Assembly (NCBI GenBank): GCA_028687645.1
Contig: JAQTZQ010000001.1
Span: forward strand, 1 to 64,000
DNA from: Rhodocyclaceae bacterium
GTDB lineage: Bacteria; Pseudomonadota; Gammaproteobacteria; Burkholderiales; Rhodocyclaceae
Length of the DNA: 64,000 nt
Direction of reading: 5' to 3'
Translations under genes and position numbers: made by a program
The notes under the pieces: model-generated
The model's input: only the letters and a program-made list of their open reading frames with translations
Databases searched by the model: none
Told to the model about the DNA's origin: nothing
Shown here: piece after piece, positions 52,754 to 63,768 of the stretch
Numbering within the stretch: position 1 is the stretch's first letter
How the letters are laid out: every line of letters begins with the position of its first letter

Positions 52754-53629
52754 TTACAGGCCGCTTTTTTTGAACCAGGCTTGCATTTTCTTCCAACCAT
52801 CTTCCGCATCTTCCTTGCGGTAGCTGGGGCGGTAATCGGCGTGGAAGGCATGCGGGGCGTTGTCGTAAACACGAATTTCGGAAACTTTGGCGGCGGCGCT
52901 GCCCTGCTTGAGCGCTTTTTCCATCGCTTCCACGGATTCAAGCGGGATGCCGGTATCCAGGCCACCGTATAAGCCGAGGACGGGCGCCATCATGTTGCTG
53001 GTCAGTTCCATTGGGTGCTTGGGGGTAAATTCGTTGGCCACGCCCACCAGACGACCGTACCAGGCGACCGCCGCTTTCAACTGGGGATTGTGGGCGCTGT
53101 ACAGCCAGGAGATGCGGCCACCCCAGCAGAAACCGGTAATCGCCAGCCGATTGGTATCGGCCCCTTGCGCCGTTGCCCAGGCAACACATGCGTCAAGATC
53201 GGTCATGACTTGGGCGTCAGGCGTTTTGCTGGTGATATTGGCCATCAGCTCCGGGATGCTGGTGTATTTTTGTGGATCGCCCTGACGCGCGAACAACTCA
53301 GGGGCGATGGCGCAGTAACCGAGTTTGGCCAGGCGCCGGCAAACATCCTTGATGTATTCATGAACCCCAAAAATCTCGGAAACGACGAGCACCACGGGCA
53401 CCTTGGCATTGCCCCGCGGCGCGGCGCGGTAGGCCACCATTTGGCCATCTTTGACCGGCACCTTGATTTCACCGGCCAGCAAGCCGGCATCGTCAGTCTT
53501 GACCGCCGTTTGCGCCATGACCGGCTGAACAGCCAGGGCAAAACCAGCACCCAGGCTGGTGACCAGAAAGCTGCGGCGGTCGAAAGATTTGGATGAAACG
53601 AGGCTGTCGAACTCTGGGTTGAGGCTCAT
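52754..53629 (-). CDS. Tat-exported dienelactone hydrolase family protein
   Basis: A 291-residue alpha/beta-hydrolase. The N-terminus [26 protein letters not shown] is a Tat signal peptide (twin Arg plus SFL). The nucleophile elbow is [10 protein letters not shown] (Cys, about 160) and the late His is in [15 protein letters not shown]. Cys as nucleophile is the dienelactone hydrolase hallmark. A periplasmic lactone or ester hydrolase is expected; the substrate is unknown. It is followed by the ProQ gene on the same strand. Confidence 0.85.
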   Translation of the reverse strand: MSLNPEFDSLVSSKSFDRRSFLVTSLGAGFALAVQPVMAQTAVKTDDAGLLAGEIKVPVKDGQMVAYRAAPRGNAKVPVVLVVSEIFGVHEYIKDVCRRLAKLGYCAIAPELFARQGDPQKYTSIPELMANITSKTPDAQVMTDLDACVAWATAQGADTNRLAITGFCWGGRISWLYSAHNPQLKAAVAWYGRLVGVANEFTPKHPMELTSNMMAPVLGLYGGLDTGIPLESVEAMEKALKQGSAAAKVSEIRVYDNAPHAFHADYRPSYRKEDAEDGWKKMQAWFKKSGL

Positions 53630-53651
53630 GGGGTTTATCTCCTTTGTTGTT

Positions 53652-55103
53652 TTACATCAGAACGATGTCGTACTGCTCGGGGGAATAACTCGGTTCGGAC
53701 TGTAGGGATACCGATTTCTCAATGAAGTCTGAGAGCATCGCCAGCGACTGAGATTCCTCGTCTAAAAAGAGATCAACCACTGCCGGCCCGGCGAGAATGC
53801 GGTATTCGCGGGCGTTGAATTGACGGGCTTCGCGCAGCAGTTCGCGGAGGATTTCGTAAGCGACGGTGCGCGCAGTTTTGACCTCACCACGCCCACCGCA
53901 GGTTTGACAGGGCTGACAAAGCACATGCGCCAAGGACTCGCGCGTACGCTTGCGGGTCATTTCAACCAGGCCCAGCGCCGTAAAGCCGTTCACCGTTAAA
54001 CGCGTGTAATCACTGGCCAAGGCCTTGTTGAATTCATCGAGCACTGCCGTTTTGTGTTCTTCGTTTTCCATGTCGATGAAGTCGACAATGATGATACCGC
54101 CGAGGTTCCGCAAGCGGAGTTGGCGGGCAATGGTGACAGCGGCTTCAAGATTAGTTTTGAAAATAGTGTCGTCAAAATTGCGCACGCCGACGAAGCCGCC
54201 GGTATTCACATCCACCGTAGTCATCGCCTCGGTCTGGTCGATGATCAGATAACCGCCGGATTTGAGATCGACGCGGCGCGCCAGGGCTTTCTGGATTTCA
54301 TCCTCAACGCCATGCAGATCAAAGAGCGGGCGCTGGCCGGTGTAATGATCGAGCAAGGGCAAAACGGCAGGCGTGTATTCCTCGGCAAAGGCGGTGAGCT
54401 TTTGGAAGTTCTCGCGGGAGTCGACGGTAATTTTGCTGGTCTCAGGATTGACAAAGTCGCGCAACACGCGCTGCCCGAGTGACAATTCCTGATAAAGCAC
54501 GGTCGGCGGCCCGGAAACGCGCGCTTTGTCGCGAATATCACCCCAGGTTTTGCGCAGATAGGCGATGTCGGTGGCGAACTCCTGATCGCTGGCGTTCTCC
54601 GCCATGGTGCGGACAATGAATCCACCCGGCTCATCCGCCGGCACCAGGCTGGTGATTTTTTCACGCAAGACTTCGCGTTCAGCTTCAGCCTCAATGCGCT
54701 GCGAAATGCCGATATGCTTTTCCTGCGGCAGATAGACCAGCATGCGGCCGGCGATGGAAATTTGCGTTGATAAGCGCGCGCCCTTGGTGCCGATCGGGTC
54801 TTTGACCACTTGGACGACGATGCTTTGGCCGTCCGACAATATCTTTTCGATGGGCCTTTCAGTGGCCGTCTCACGCGGTTGCCAAATGTCCGCAACGTGC
54901 AAAAAGGCGGTGCGCTCAAGGCCGATTTCGACAAAGGCAGATTGCATGCCGGGCAGAATGCGACAAATGCGCCCGAGATAGACGTTGCCGACCAGCCCTC
55001 GGCTGGCGGTGCGCTCGATGTGGAGCTCCTGGACGACGCCTTGTTGCATGACGGCAACGCGCGTTTCCTGCGGGGTGAAATTGATCAGGATTTCTTCAGA
55101 CAT
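53652..55103 (-). CDS. rng: ribonuclease G
   Basis: A 483-residue protein. The S1-like N-terminus [36 protein letters not shown] is followed by the catalytic block ([29 protein letters not shown] and [18 protein letters not shown], metal-binding Asp residues) and the zinc link [11 protein letters not shown]. Length and order are those of RNase G (not RNase E, which has a long C-terminal tail). It cleaves A/U-rich single-stranded RNA and matures 16S rRNA. It diverges from the YegQ gene with a 35-base gap. Confidence 0.95.
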   Translation of the reverse strand: MSEEILINFTPQETRVAVMQQGVVQELHIERTASRGLVGNVYLGRICRILPGMQSAFVEIGLERTAFLHVADIWQPRETATERPIEKILSDGQSIVVQVVKDPIGTKGARLSTQISIAGRMLVYLPQEKHIGISQRIEAEAEREVLREKITSLVPADEPGGFIVRTMAENASDQEFATDIAYLRKTWGDIRDKARVSGPPTVLYQELSLGQRVLRDFVNPETSKITVDSRENFQKLTAFAEEYTPAVLPLLDHYTGQRPLFDLHGVEDEIQKALARRVDLKSGGYLIIDQTEAMTTVDVNTGGFVGVRNFDDTIFKTNLEAAVTIARQLRLRNLGGIIIVDFIDMENEEHKTAVLDEFNKALASDYTRLTVNGFTALGLVEMTRKRTRESLAHVLCQPCQTCGGRGEVKTARTVAYEILRELLREARQFNAREYRILAGPAVVDLFLDEESQSLAMLSDFIEKSVSLQSEPSYSPEQYDIVLM

Positions 55104-55138
55104 AGTCTCTACAATGCGCGATTTTGCGGCATTCTACT

Positions 55139-56419
55139 ATGGTCAAAGCCCCCGAACTCCTCGCTCCCGCCGGTTCCCTTGAGATGATGCGCACCGCCTT
55201 CGATTTTGGCGCGGATGCGATTTACGCCGGCCAGCCGCGTTACAGCCTGCGCGTGCGCAATAATGCCTTTGGCACCATCGGCGCACTGAAGGAAGGCATC
55301 GACGAGGCGCACGCCCGGGGCAAGCAGTTTTTTGTCGTCAGCAACATTTTCCCGCACAACGCCAAGCTGACGACTTACCTGGCCGACATGGCGCCGGTCA
55401 TTGCCCTGAAGCCGGATGCGCTGATTATGTCCGACCCCGGTTTGATCGACATGGTGCGCGAGACTTGGCCGGAGCAAAACGTTCACCTTTCCGTTCAATC
55501 GAATACCGTCAACTGGGCTGCCGTGCGCTTCTGGAAGAAGTTAGGGCTTACTCGCATCATTTTGTCACGCGAATTGTCCCTCGATGAAGTGGCTGAAATT
55601 CGCCAGCAATGCCCGGATATCGAACTGGAAGTTTTTGTCCATGGCGCGTTGTGCATTGCCTATTCCGGGCGCTGCCTGCTCTCCGGTTACTTTAATCATC
55701 GTGACCCGAATCAGGGCAGTTGCACCAATTCATGCCGCTGGGATTACAAAGTCAGCACCTCGGATGGCGCTGCGCCAGATGGTTACGGTCAACCGCCAAA
55801 AGAGCAGGAAATTTTGCTCGAAGAAAAGATGCGCCCCGGCGAATTGATGCCGATCGAGGAAGACGAGCACGGCACTTACATCATGAACTCCAAGGATTTG
55901 CGCGCCATTGAGCACGTCAATCGGCTGGTTGAGATGGGCATTGATTCACTGAAAATCGAAGGCCGCACCAAAAGCCCGTATTACGTTGCGCGCACCACCC
56001 AATCCTACCGTCAGGCGATTGATGACGCGGTGGCCGGCAAGCCGCTTGATCCGGCCCTGTTGCGTGAACTTGAAGGTCTGGCCAATCGTGGTTACACCGA
56101 TGGTTTTTACCAGCGCCATCATGATGCCGACTATCAAAATTATCTGCGCGGCAATTCAGAGTCTGATCGAAGTCTGTATGTTGGCGACGCGGTGGCGTTC
56201 GACAGCACGCGTGGACTGATGGAAATTGAGGTCAAAAACAAGTTCTCACTCGGCGACCGCCTTGAATGCGTGCACCCTGTCGGCAACTTCATCATGCCGC
56301 TACAGCGCATGGAGAACAAAAAAGGCGAGGCGATCAGCGTTGCGCCGGGTAGCGGGCATCGCGTCTGGATTGATTTGCCCGAGCGGTACAGCCACTCGTT
56401 TGTTGCGCGTTTTGTATAA
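55139..56419 (+). CDS. yegQ: tRNA hydroxylation protein TrhP/YegQ (peptidase U32 family)
   Basis: A 426-residue protein. The N-terminal block ELLAPAGSLEMMRTAFDFGADAIYAGQPRYSLRVRNNAFG and the Cys-rich motif GRCLLSGYFNHRDPNQGSCTNSCRW are diagnostic of U32/TrhP proteins, which with iron-sulphur and prephenate contribute to tRNA U34 hydroxylation. The C-terminal barrel ends with YSHSFVARF. ATG 55139 corresponds to the E. coli start; the track's 55124 adds five residues. It is divergent from rng. Confidence 0.93.
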   Translation: MVKAPELLAPAGSLEMMRTAFDFGADAIYAGQPRYSLRVRNNAFGTIGALKEGIDEAHARGKQFFVVSNIFPHNAKLTTYLADMAPVIALKPDALIMSDPGLIDMVRETWPEQNVHLSVQSNTVNWAAVRFWKKLGLTRIILSRELSLDEVAEIRQQCPDIELEVFVHGALCIAYSGRCLLSGYFNHRDPNQGSCTNSCRWDYKVSTSDGAAPDGYGQPPKEQEILLEEKMRPGELMPIEEDEHGTYIMNSKDLRAIEHVNRLVEMGIDSLKIEGRTKSPYYVARTTQSYRQAIDDAVAGKPLDPALLRELEGLANRGYTDGFYQRHHDADYQNYLRGNSESDRSLYVGDAVAFDSTRGLMEIEVKNKFSLGDRLECVHPVGNFIMPLQRMENKKGEAISVAPGSGHRVWIDLPERYSHSFVARFV

Positions 56420-56567
56420 AGCGATCTTGACCAACAGCGCTGTTCCGGCATTTTTTGGGCTGATTCTGGCGTTGACCGCAAGCATTGCCGCCAAGATGCT
56501 GTTTTATCGCTGGATCGAGCAACTCGCCCCGCGCTTGGAAATCCAGCTCATCCGGAAAGCCCTGTTG

Positions 56568-56861
56568 CTACAGACGCCCCTGCCAATACCGAGGTTCGCG
56601 ACTTTGGTGAGAAATGGCATATAAACGCGGCCCGGAATCCTCTTCGCGGTACACCAATGAGTAGGGGAAGCGCTGAAATGGATAAACGCGCAAGCCCTTA
56701 TTTGCCAAGGTACCGAGCTTTTGGTTTAGTTCCAGCAGCGCGACGACTCGCTCGAACTCGGTCACAAACGCGTTTGCAATGATGTTGCTCGCGTGTTCTG
56801 CATAGTACAGCGCAGCATCGGTCAACTCGATTTCCGCCTCGGGATGCAGCCAATAGCTCAT
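56568..56861 (-). CDS. ParE-family toxin
   Basis: A 97-residue protein. YWLHPEAEIELTDAALYYAEHASNIIANAFVTEFERVV and PYSLVYREEDSGPRLYAISHQSREPRYW fit the ParE/RelE fold. The gene overlaps the upstream antitoxin by four bases (ATGA), so translation is coupled. It lies convergent with the yegQ end, separated by about 150 bases without a gene. Confidence 0.85.
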   Translation of the reverse strand: MSYWLHPEAEIELTDAALYYAEHASNIIANAFVTEFERVVALLELNQKLGTLANKGLRVYPFQRFPYSLVYREEDSGPRLYAISHQSREPRYWQGRL

Positions 56862-57082
56862 GCAAGGCGTGCACGAACGCGAGCAACGGCTTCTTGCCCT
56901 GATACGAGGGCAACCTTGCCCGCCTGGACTTCAGCCTCTCGCCTAAGCGCTTCTGACACCCAGGCATCTTGAATCTTTGAACTAGGCTCAAAGCTTTCAA
57001 TCAACCGCTCAAGTAAATGAGCGCGTTCGGTGGGGCCTAAGTTCAAAATCTCAGCTTCAAGGTCATAAATATGAGCTGGCAT
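56858..57082 (-). CDS. antitoxin (addiction module component family)
   Basis: A 74-residue protein. ILNLGPTERAHLLERLIESFEPSSKIQDAWVSEALRREAEV is the usual sequence of the short addiction-module antitoxins that accompany ParE toxins. It precedes and overlaps the toxin. Its promoter probably lies in 57083-57305, which otherwise has no gene. Confidence 0.8.
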   Translation of the reverse strand: MPAHIYDLEAEILNLGPTERAHLLERLIESFEPSSKIQDAWVSEALRREAEVQAGKVALVSGQEAVARVRARLA

Positions 57083-57305
57083 TTGAGCCTCCGGAATTTG
57101 TAAGATTAATTGGATGATACAACTACGAAAAGGGTCAAAGGGGTCCTATTGTTTCGCAACACAAACCCTGAACGGCGTCGGGATTCTTTACAGTCCGATG
57201 ACAACCCGCTGCCCATCATCAGATTTTAATATTCCTGCTCAATAACTTGGTGTTTGTGGCTGGATTTTTGCTTTAGTTAAAGTTCTGAAGAATTCAAAGC
57301 AAAAA

Positions 57306-57944
57306 ATGAAAAATACATTCCGCAAACTCGCCTTCGGTCTTGGGCTGGCTATCGCCACCATCACCGCCCACGCCGATCTCGTTACGCCGCTGGTTAGCCT
57401 GCAGGAAAACGTGATCAATGACGAGAATGGCAACTGGTTGATGAACCAGTATCACGTTACGAATAATTCGCTAATTAAAGAGCACGACATCTACGCCTTT
57501 GCTGTCACCAACCCGCTCGCTATGAATGCATGGACGAATAGAGAAGGCTGGAGCGCCACCACGATGTCGAAAGATGAGTGGAATGCCGGGACGTATTCAA
57601 GAAAGACTTTCTGCACTCCCGGATGCATGGTCATCCAAACAGGTAGTGCACCGACAGATACCGAGTCCAGCAATCTTTATTTAGGTAGCTTTGAGTCATT
57701 GTTTGGTACAGAAGAAATCTATGTAAATTTCTATTGGTCAGATGACGGCGACCCTATTCAACATGGCGATTCAGGCAAGGAGTTCTATTTTTCCGCTCCG
57801 CCAGCCTCGCAATACGCAGCTTTCGGCCTTTCCGGAGTTGTTTTCCAGAGCTTCAACAATGTCCCCGAACCAAGCTTACTGGCTCTATTTGGTTTGGCTG
57901 CACTAGCAAGTCTGGCCGTTACTCGCCGTCGACGCCTCAACTAA
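57306..57944 (+). CDS. PEP-CTERM sorting domain protein
   Basis: A 212-residue exported protein. The N-terminus MKNTFRKLAFGLGLAIATITAHA is a signal peptide. The C-terminus has NNVPEPSLLALFGLAALASLAVTRRRRLN, the PEP motif, membrane helix and basic anchor that exosortase removes. The mature domain is beta-rich with few landmarks (TEEIYVNFYWSDDGDPIQHGD). Such proteins are exported extracellular-matrix components in beta- and gammaproteobacteria. A terminator follows. Confidence 0.9.
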   Translation: MKNTFRKLAFGLGLAIATITAHADLVTPLVSLQENVINDENGNWLMNQYHVTNNSLIKEHDIYAFAVTNPLAMNAWTNREGWSATTMSKDEWNAGTYSRKTFCTPGCMVIQTGSAPTDTESSNLYLGSFESLFGTEEIYVNFYWSDDGDPIQHGDSGKEFYFSAPPASQYAAFGLSGVVFQSFNNVPEPSLLALFGLAALASLAVTRRRRLN

Positions 57945-57962
57945 GCCTAGCAAGAATCCCGC

Positions 57963-57995
57963 AAAGGGCGTGGCCGAGGCCACGCCCTTTTTATT

Positions 57996-57997
<2 letters not shown>
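57963..57997. terminator. bidirectional terminator between PEP-CTERM and acetoacetyl-CoA synthetase genes
   Basis: AAAGGGCGTGGCC (57963..57975) and GGCCACGCCCTTT (57978..57990) form a 13-bp perfect stem with a two-base loop. A T-run follows on one side, and the stem itself begins with A residues for the other. It serves the two convergent genes. Confidence 0.85.
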
Positions 57998-59954
<1,957 letters not shown>

Positions 59955-60057
59955 GCTGTCTCCGTTTTATTTTTTGGCGGCGGCCATCAGCCACGCGCTT
60001 CACCGTTATTGTAATGGCGGCACGATTAGAATAATCGCCTCACCCGCGCGAGTTCCC

Positions 60058-60819
60058 ATGTCACTTCTCTGGTTTTTGAAAAATTTGTTGGGCAGCTTGC
60101 TCTTGCCGCCGGGGAATGGCTTGTTGCTGCTGGCTATCGCCGGGATTTTTCGCAAACGGCGCTGGGCTTTCTGGCTGGCGCTGGTCGCCGGCATCCTGCT
60201 CGGTGCGCAAAGCCTGCCGGTGGTTTCCAACGCGCTGATGAATACCCTCGAACGGCAGGCCGGGCCGGCGCTGAGCGAGGTGCAGGGCGCTGGCGCCATC
60301 GTCGTGCTCGGTAGCAGTCTTAATTTCGATGCCCCCGAATATGGCGGCGATACGGCCAATGAGCGTACGCTGGTTCGCCTGCGTTATGGCGCTGTTCTGG
60401 CCCAGCGACTCAAGCTCCCGGTATTGGTCAGCGGCGGCCAAGCGCCGCGTGGCAGCCGCACCGAAGCTGAGGTAATTAGTGAAATTCTGGAAAACGAATT
60501 GGGCGTCAAAGTCCGCTGGCGTGAGGACAAATCGACCAACACCGCTGAGAACGCGCGATTTTCAGCCGATATCCTGCGTGCGGCGGAGATCAAACGAGTC
60601 GTGCTGGTGACCCAGGCATTCCATATTCCGCGCGCGCGGCTCTTGTTTGAGCGAGCCGGCCTGGAGGTGATTCCAGCGCCGACCGGCTTTAAATCACTGC
60701 ACGATCCTTCTGCCATCCTGGCCGGATGGTTGCCCCAGGCATCGGCGCTGCAAAATTCCTACTATGCCCTGCACGAATGGCTGGGCATACTCTGGGCAAA
60801 CTTATCAAGCAGCGGCTAG
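60058..60819 (+). CDS. YdcF/ElyC-like DUF218 membrane protein
   Basis: A 253-residue protein. Two N-terminal membrane helices (LLWFLKNLLGSLLLPPGNGLLLLAIAGIF and FWLALVAGILLGAQSL) precede the DUF218 core with AIVVLGSSL, RLRYGAVLAQRLKLPVLVSGGQA, EDKSTNTAENARFSADIL and VVLVTQAFHIPRARLLFE. This is the ElyC/SanA/YdcF family, linked to peptidoglycan or envelope precursor handling. ATG 60058 is the start that preserves the membrane helix; the track's 59953 is upstream noise. Confidence 0.85.
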   Translation: MSLLWFLKNLLGSLLLPPGNGLLLLAIAGIFRKRRWAFWLALVAGILLGAQSLPVVSNALMNTLERQAGPALSEVQGAGAIVVLGSSLNFDAPEYGGDTANERTLVRLRYGAVLAQRLKLPVLVSGGQAPRGSRTEAEVISEILENELGVKVRWREDKSTNTAENARFSADILRAAEIKRVVLVTQAFHIPRARLLFERAGLEVIPAPTGFKSLHDPSAILAGWLPQASALQNSYYALHEWLGILWANLSSSG

Positions 60820-61251
60820 ATCAATCCCGGCCAAACGTGAAAATGGCCGATTGCCGCTCACCGGCACTTTTTGCATGACGCTGACGGGGCGTCCGAGATA
60901 TGGGCGCAGGGTCAGGCTGAGTTGGGTAGGCGACATGCGCTGGTCAAAAACCAGATCGGCACCGCTGTCCAGCAGGCGAGTCGGGCCTTCGCGATCAAAG
61001 CGGGACATTTTGGTGCAGGTCAGCAGCGCACTGTGCGGCAACTTCCCACGCAGAAAAACCAGCGCAGCCAAGGTGTCTTCGGGAAGATCCGGGCCAACAA
61101 TGACGACGCGAAAATCATGGTCTTTGAGGTGAGTTCGGGCCTCTTCCAGACTTTCCGATTCAACCAGCAGGCATTCATCAATGCTCCACGACAGCGCCTC
61201 AAGCACCAGCGCACGACGCTCCGAGCTGGGGTCAACCACTAGAATGTTCAT
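60805..61251 (-). CDS. pseudo-receiver domain protein
   Basis: A 148-residue single-domain protein with the receiver fold order: MNILVVDPSSERRALVLEAL (acidic pocket reduced to one Asp), FRVVIVGPDLPEDTLAALVFLRG, and ALLTCTKMSRFD where the switch Thr would be. The phosphoacceptor Asp is replaced by Gly in VVIVGPD. The conserved switch Lys is at most CTK. It is probably not phosphorylated and may act by binding a partner. It is convergent with the YdcF-like gene, whose end it overlaps. Confidence 0.7.
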   Translation of the reverse strand: MNILVVDPSSERRALVLEALSWSIDECLLVESESLEEARTHLKDHDFRVVIVGPDLPEDTLAALVFLRGKLPHSALLTCTKMSRFDREGPTRLLDSGADLVFDQRMSPTQLSLTLRPYLGRPVSVMQKVPVSGNRPFSRLAGIDLAAA

Positions 61252-61342
61252 ACGCCCTCCCTTGTTGGTGGCAATTGTCGATCAGGGTGGTGAGTCTAGG
61301 CCCGGCAGCAAATCGACACCATTGGCATGAGTTCGGATACGT

Positions 61343-62134
61343 CTAAGTAGTTTTACGGATATCAGCCTTCAATGACTGCTTCGGATAAATGTCGTAGCGA
61401 CTGGATTTGCCTTCCAGCACATACCCCGGTTGCGGCCCGACAATGGCCGGCGCCTTGCGCGCACGCTTGACCACAACGCGATGGCTGGCCAGCATCAACG
61501 CGGCCGCCAGCAAGGCCGGCGCGTCATCGTCATCGCCGACCAGCGGACGAAACAGGCGCATTTCCTTTTTGACCAGCGCACTTTTGTCGCGGTGCGGAAA
61601 CATCGGGTCAAGGTAGATGACTTGCGGTGGCGGCTTTGTCCACGCCTTCATCCATCGGATAGCATCGCCGGACAGAAGCTTCATGCGCGCCGCAATTTTT
61701 GCCACTTCGTGATCAAGCTGGGCGCGCAGCAAGCCATCCTCCAGCAAAGCCGCAACGATGGGCTGGCGCTCAATCATCGTCACCTCACAACCCAACTCGG
61801 CCAGCACAAAGGCATCGCGCCCCAGGCCGGCGGTGGCGTCGAGCACGAATGGGCGAACACCAGGCTGCAGCCCCACCGCCTTGGCGATCATCTGCCCTGC
61901 CCCACCGCCAAACAGTCGGCGATGCGCCAACGCCCCGGAGACAAAATCGACCCGCACCGGGCCGGGCGCCTGCGGGCCCAAATCGCGAAGCTCCAGACCA
62001 TCGACACCCAAGGCCAGCGCAAAATCTGCCTCGCCGTGCTGCGGCAACTGCAAGCGCTGTGCCCAATGGGCAGCGGCGAGCGTAAATTCCGGGGCCAGGG
62101 TGTCAATGCGAATGCGGGCGGGTGTGGAGGTCAT
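61343..62134 (-). CDS. rsmJ: 16S rRNA (guanine-1516-N2)-methyltransferase
   Basis: A 263-residue protein. The SAM-binding region [29 protein letters not shown] and [20 protein letters not shown] (the DPMFP motif with RsmJ-specific KSALVKKEM) identify RsmJ. ATG 62134 is preferred to the track's start at 62170; no strong ribosome binding site was seen for either. It modifies G1516 of 16S rRNA in the cytoplasm. Confidence 0.92.
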   Translation of the reverse strand: MTSTPARIRIDTLAPEFTLAAAHWAQRLQLPQHGEADFALALGVDGLELRDLGPQAPGPVRVDFVSGALAHRRLFGGGAGQMIAKAVGLQPGVRPFVLDATAGLGRDAFVLAELGCEVTMIERQPIVAALLEDGLLRAQLDHEVAKIAARMKLLSGDAIRWMKAWTKPPPQVIYLDPMFPHRDKSALVKKEMRLFRPLVGDDDDAPALLAAALMLASHRVVVKRARKAPAIVGPQPGYVLEGKSSRYDIYPKQSLKADIRKTT

Positions 62135-62352
62135 ATGAGAAAATTTGGCAAACATCTCGAAAGCCAGCATTTTGCATCTGTTTTTTGATATCGCCAGCCA
62201 ACAGTTTCGGCCAACTAAAAAATCGGCCCAAATTTGCCGTTGACCGTGGAGGCAGCGCGCCTATCAGCAAACAGAACACGGTCGCGGAATCACAGCACAT
62301 TTTGCATACAGCAATCGCTTAAACTAATCGCTCAACGCTCAGGACACCTCCC

Positions 62353-62967
62353 ATGCTCGGTATTGCTGATTACCCATCGTTCGTCATCGCCATCATCATT
62401 TTTCTCGCCATTCCCGGCCCCGGCAATCTGACGCTCATCACGTCGACCGGCAAAGGCGGCATTCGCGGCGGCATGGCGGCGGCGCTCGGCGTTATCCTCG
62501 GCGACCAGGTGTTGATGTGGCTGGCGGTTGCCGGCGTCGCCGCGTTGCTGAGCACCACGCCTGGCGCCTTTTTTGCCGTGCAATGGCTGGGTGCCGCCTA
62601 CCTGGCCTGGCTCGGCGGCAAAATGCTGTTGGCCAAACCCGGCGCGGCGCCGGTGCTCAATATCAAGGCGGGCCACTACCTGCGTCAGGGCATGCTCATC
62701 ACCCTGCTCAACCCCAAAGCCATCGTTTTCTACATGGCCTTCTTTCCGCTCTTTGTCGATCCGGCGCAGCATCGCGGGCTGACCACTTTCGGCTTCATGG
62801 CGCTAACTATCGCCACGCTGACGTTTTTTTATTGCCTGACCGCCGTCTTGCTCACCCATTTTCTGGCTGAGAAACTGCGTGCCAACCCAAGCATTTCGCG
62901 CGGACTAGAAAAACTCGCTGGTTTGTTCCTGATTGGCTTCGGCATCAAACTTGCCGTCAGCCGTTAA
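62353..62967 (+). CDS. LysE-family amino acid exporter (RhtB-like)
   Basis: A 204-residue inner-membrane transporter with about six helices. It has the LysE/RhtB pattern AIPGPGNLTLITSTGKGGIRGGMAAALGVILGDQVLM and GMLITLLNPKAIVFYMAFFPLF. The substrate cannot be read from the sequence; RhtB-type exporters carry homoserine, threonine or similar. Its stop lies in the 17-bp repeat that flanks the PIN cassette. Confidence 0.9.
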   Translation: MLGIADYPSFVIAIIIFLAIPGPGNLTLITSTGKGGIRGGMAAALGVILGDQVLMWLAVAGVAALLSTTPGAFFAVQWLGAAYLAWLGGKMLLAKPGAAPVLNIKAGHYLRQGMLITLLNPKAIVFYMAFFPLFVDPAQHRGLTTFGFMALTIATLTFFYCLTAVLLTHFLAEKLRANPSISRGLEKLAGLFLIGFGIKLAVSR

Positions 62968-62970
62968 AGC
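62954..62970 (+). repeat. 17-bp direct repeat, left of PIN cassette
   Basis: CCGTCAGCCGTTAAAGC at 62954..62970 recurs exactly at 63752..63768. The copies flank the Phd/PIN toxin-antitoxin cassette. In the right copy the sequence is the end of the maf gene on the other strand; in the left copy it is the end of lysE. Confidence 0.8.
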
Positions 62971-63010
62971 GCGCGAACCACAAGCAAACTACAGGTCGTT
63001 TCAAATTTCC

Positions 63011-63039
63011 TATAATGTACAAACTAGCTAGTTTGTACA
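63011..63039 (+). promoter_or_regulatory. PIN/Phd promoter with 24-bp palindromic operator
   Basis: TATAAT (63011..63016) overlaps the perfect 24-base palindrome TGTACAAACTAGCTAGTTTGTACA (63016..63039), just upstream of the antitoxin GGAG and start codon. Binding of the Phd-type antitoxin would block the promoter, the usual autorepression. Confidence 0.75.
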
Positions 63040-63050
63040 GGAGAGCCATC

Positions 63051-63326
63051 ATGCGCACCGTCACCTCGGTTGAAGCCCAAAATCGCTTCGGCGAATTGAT
63101 TGATAACGCCCAGCGCGAACCCGTCACCATCACCCGCCGTGGGCGCGCCGTCGCCTTCGTTTTGTCGCCTGAAGATATGAAAGACCTGCTGGCGATCCGT
63201 CAGAAGCGGGAACGTATCGTTAGCGACTTCGAGGCCTTCTTCGCCAATGCCGATACCCAGATCAAGTCTGATGCGCTCGATCTTTCCGATGCTGACGTTC
63301 AGCGGCTGGTGAATGAGCTTCGTTGA
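63051..63326 (+). CDS. Phd/YefM-family antitoxin
   Basis: A 91-residue protein. TVTSVEAQNRFGELIDNAQREPVTITRRGRAVAFVLSPEDM is the Phd/YefM DNA-binding fold, and the helical tail (LDLSDADVQRLVNELR) would block the toxin. AGGAG precedes ATG 63051. It overlaps the PIN toxin start (63313) by 14 bases. Confidence 0.9.
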   Translation: MRTVTSVEAQNRFGELIDNAQREPVTITRRGRAVAFVLSPEDMKDLLAIRQKRERIVSDFEAFFANADTQIKSDALDLSDADVQRLVNELR

Positions 63327-63738
63327 ACGCGTCGTTTTCGACACCAGCACGCTGATCAGCGCCGTTCTGCGACCCTCATCGGTGCCGCGCCAGGCCTTCG
63401 TGAAGGCGCTGTCCCAAGCGGAACTGTGTGCATCACCGTCCACGCTGGCGGAACTTGAATCGGTGCTAGCGCGCAGCAAATTCGATCGCTATCTTGACCC
63501 TGCGCTTCGACTTGGGTTCTTTCAGCTGTACCGTCGTCACGTTCGCCTCTTTCCTGTCTCCGAGGCTGAAGAAGGTGCGCTCCCAGAGCCCTGCCGCGAC
63601 TCGCGTGACAACAAGTTTCTGGCACTTGCGCTGACTTGCTCGGCTGATTTCGTCGTGTCCAGCGACGAGGATTTACTGACGCTTAATCCTTACCGGCGCA
63701 TTCCGGTCATGCTGACAAGAGATTATCTTGAGCGCTGA
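63313..63738 (+). CDS. PIN-domain toxin
   Basis: A 141-residue PIN-fold ribonuclease. VFDTSTLISAVLRPSSVPRQ (first Asp, about 9), ASPSTLAELESVL (Glu), RDSRDNKFLALALTCSADFVVSSDEDLL (further Asp residues) supply the acidic metal site of the 'putative toxin-antitoxin system toxin component, PIN family'. The antitoxin gene precedes it and overlaps it. Expected to cleave RNA. Confidence 0.9.
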   Translation: MSFVERVVFDTSTLISAVLRPSSVPRQAFVKALSQAELCASPSTLAELESVLARSKFDRYLDPALRLGFFQLYRRHVRLFPVSEAEEGALPEPCRDSRDNKFLALALTCSADFVVSSDEDLLTLNPYRRIPVMLTRDYLER

Positions 63739-63751
63739 CGATACCCATTCC

Positions 63752-63768
63752 CCGTCAGCCGTTAAAGC
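63752..63768 (+). repeat. 17-bp direct repeat, right of PIN cassette
   Basis: Second copy of CCGTCAGCCGTTAAAGC, at the 3' end of maf. See the left copy at 62954. Confidence 0.8.

Noticed and set aside
56226-56624. Plus-strand frame with a hydrophobic stretch after yegQ
   Set aside because: It overlaps yegQ for half its length, lacks a start near the hydrophobic part and shows no family likeness.
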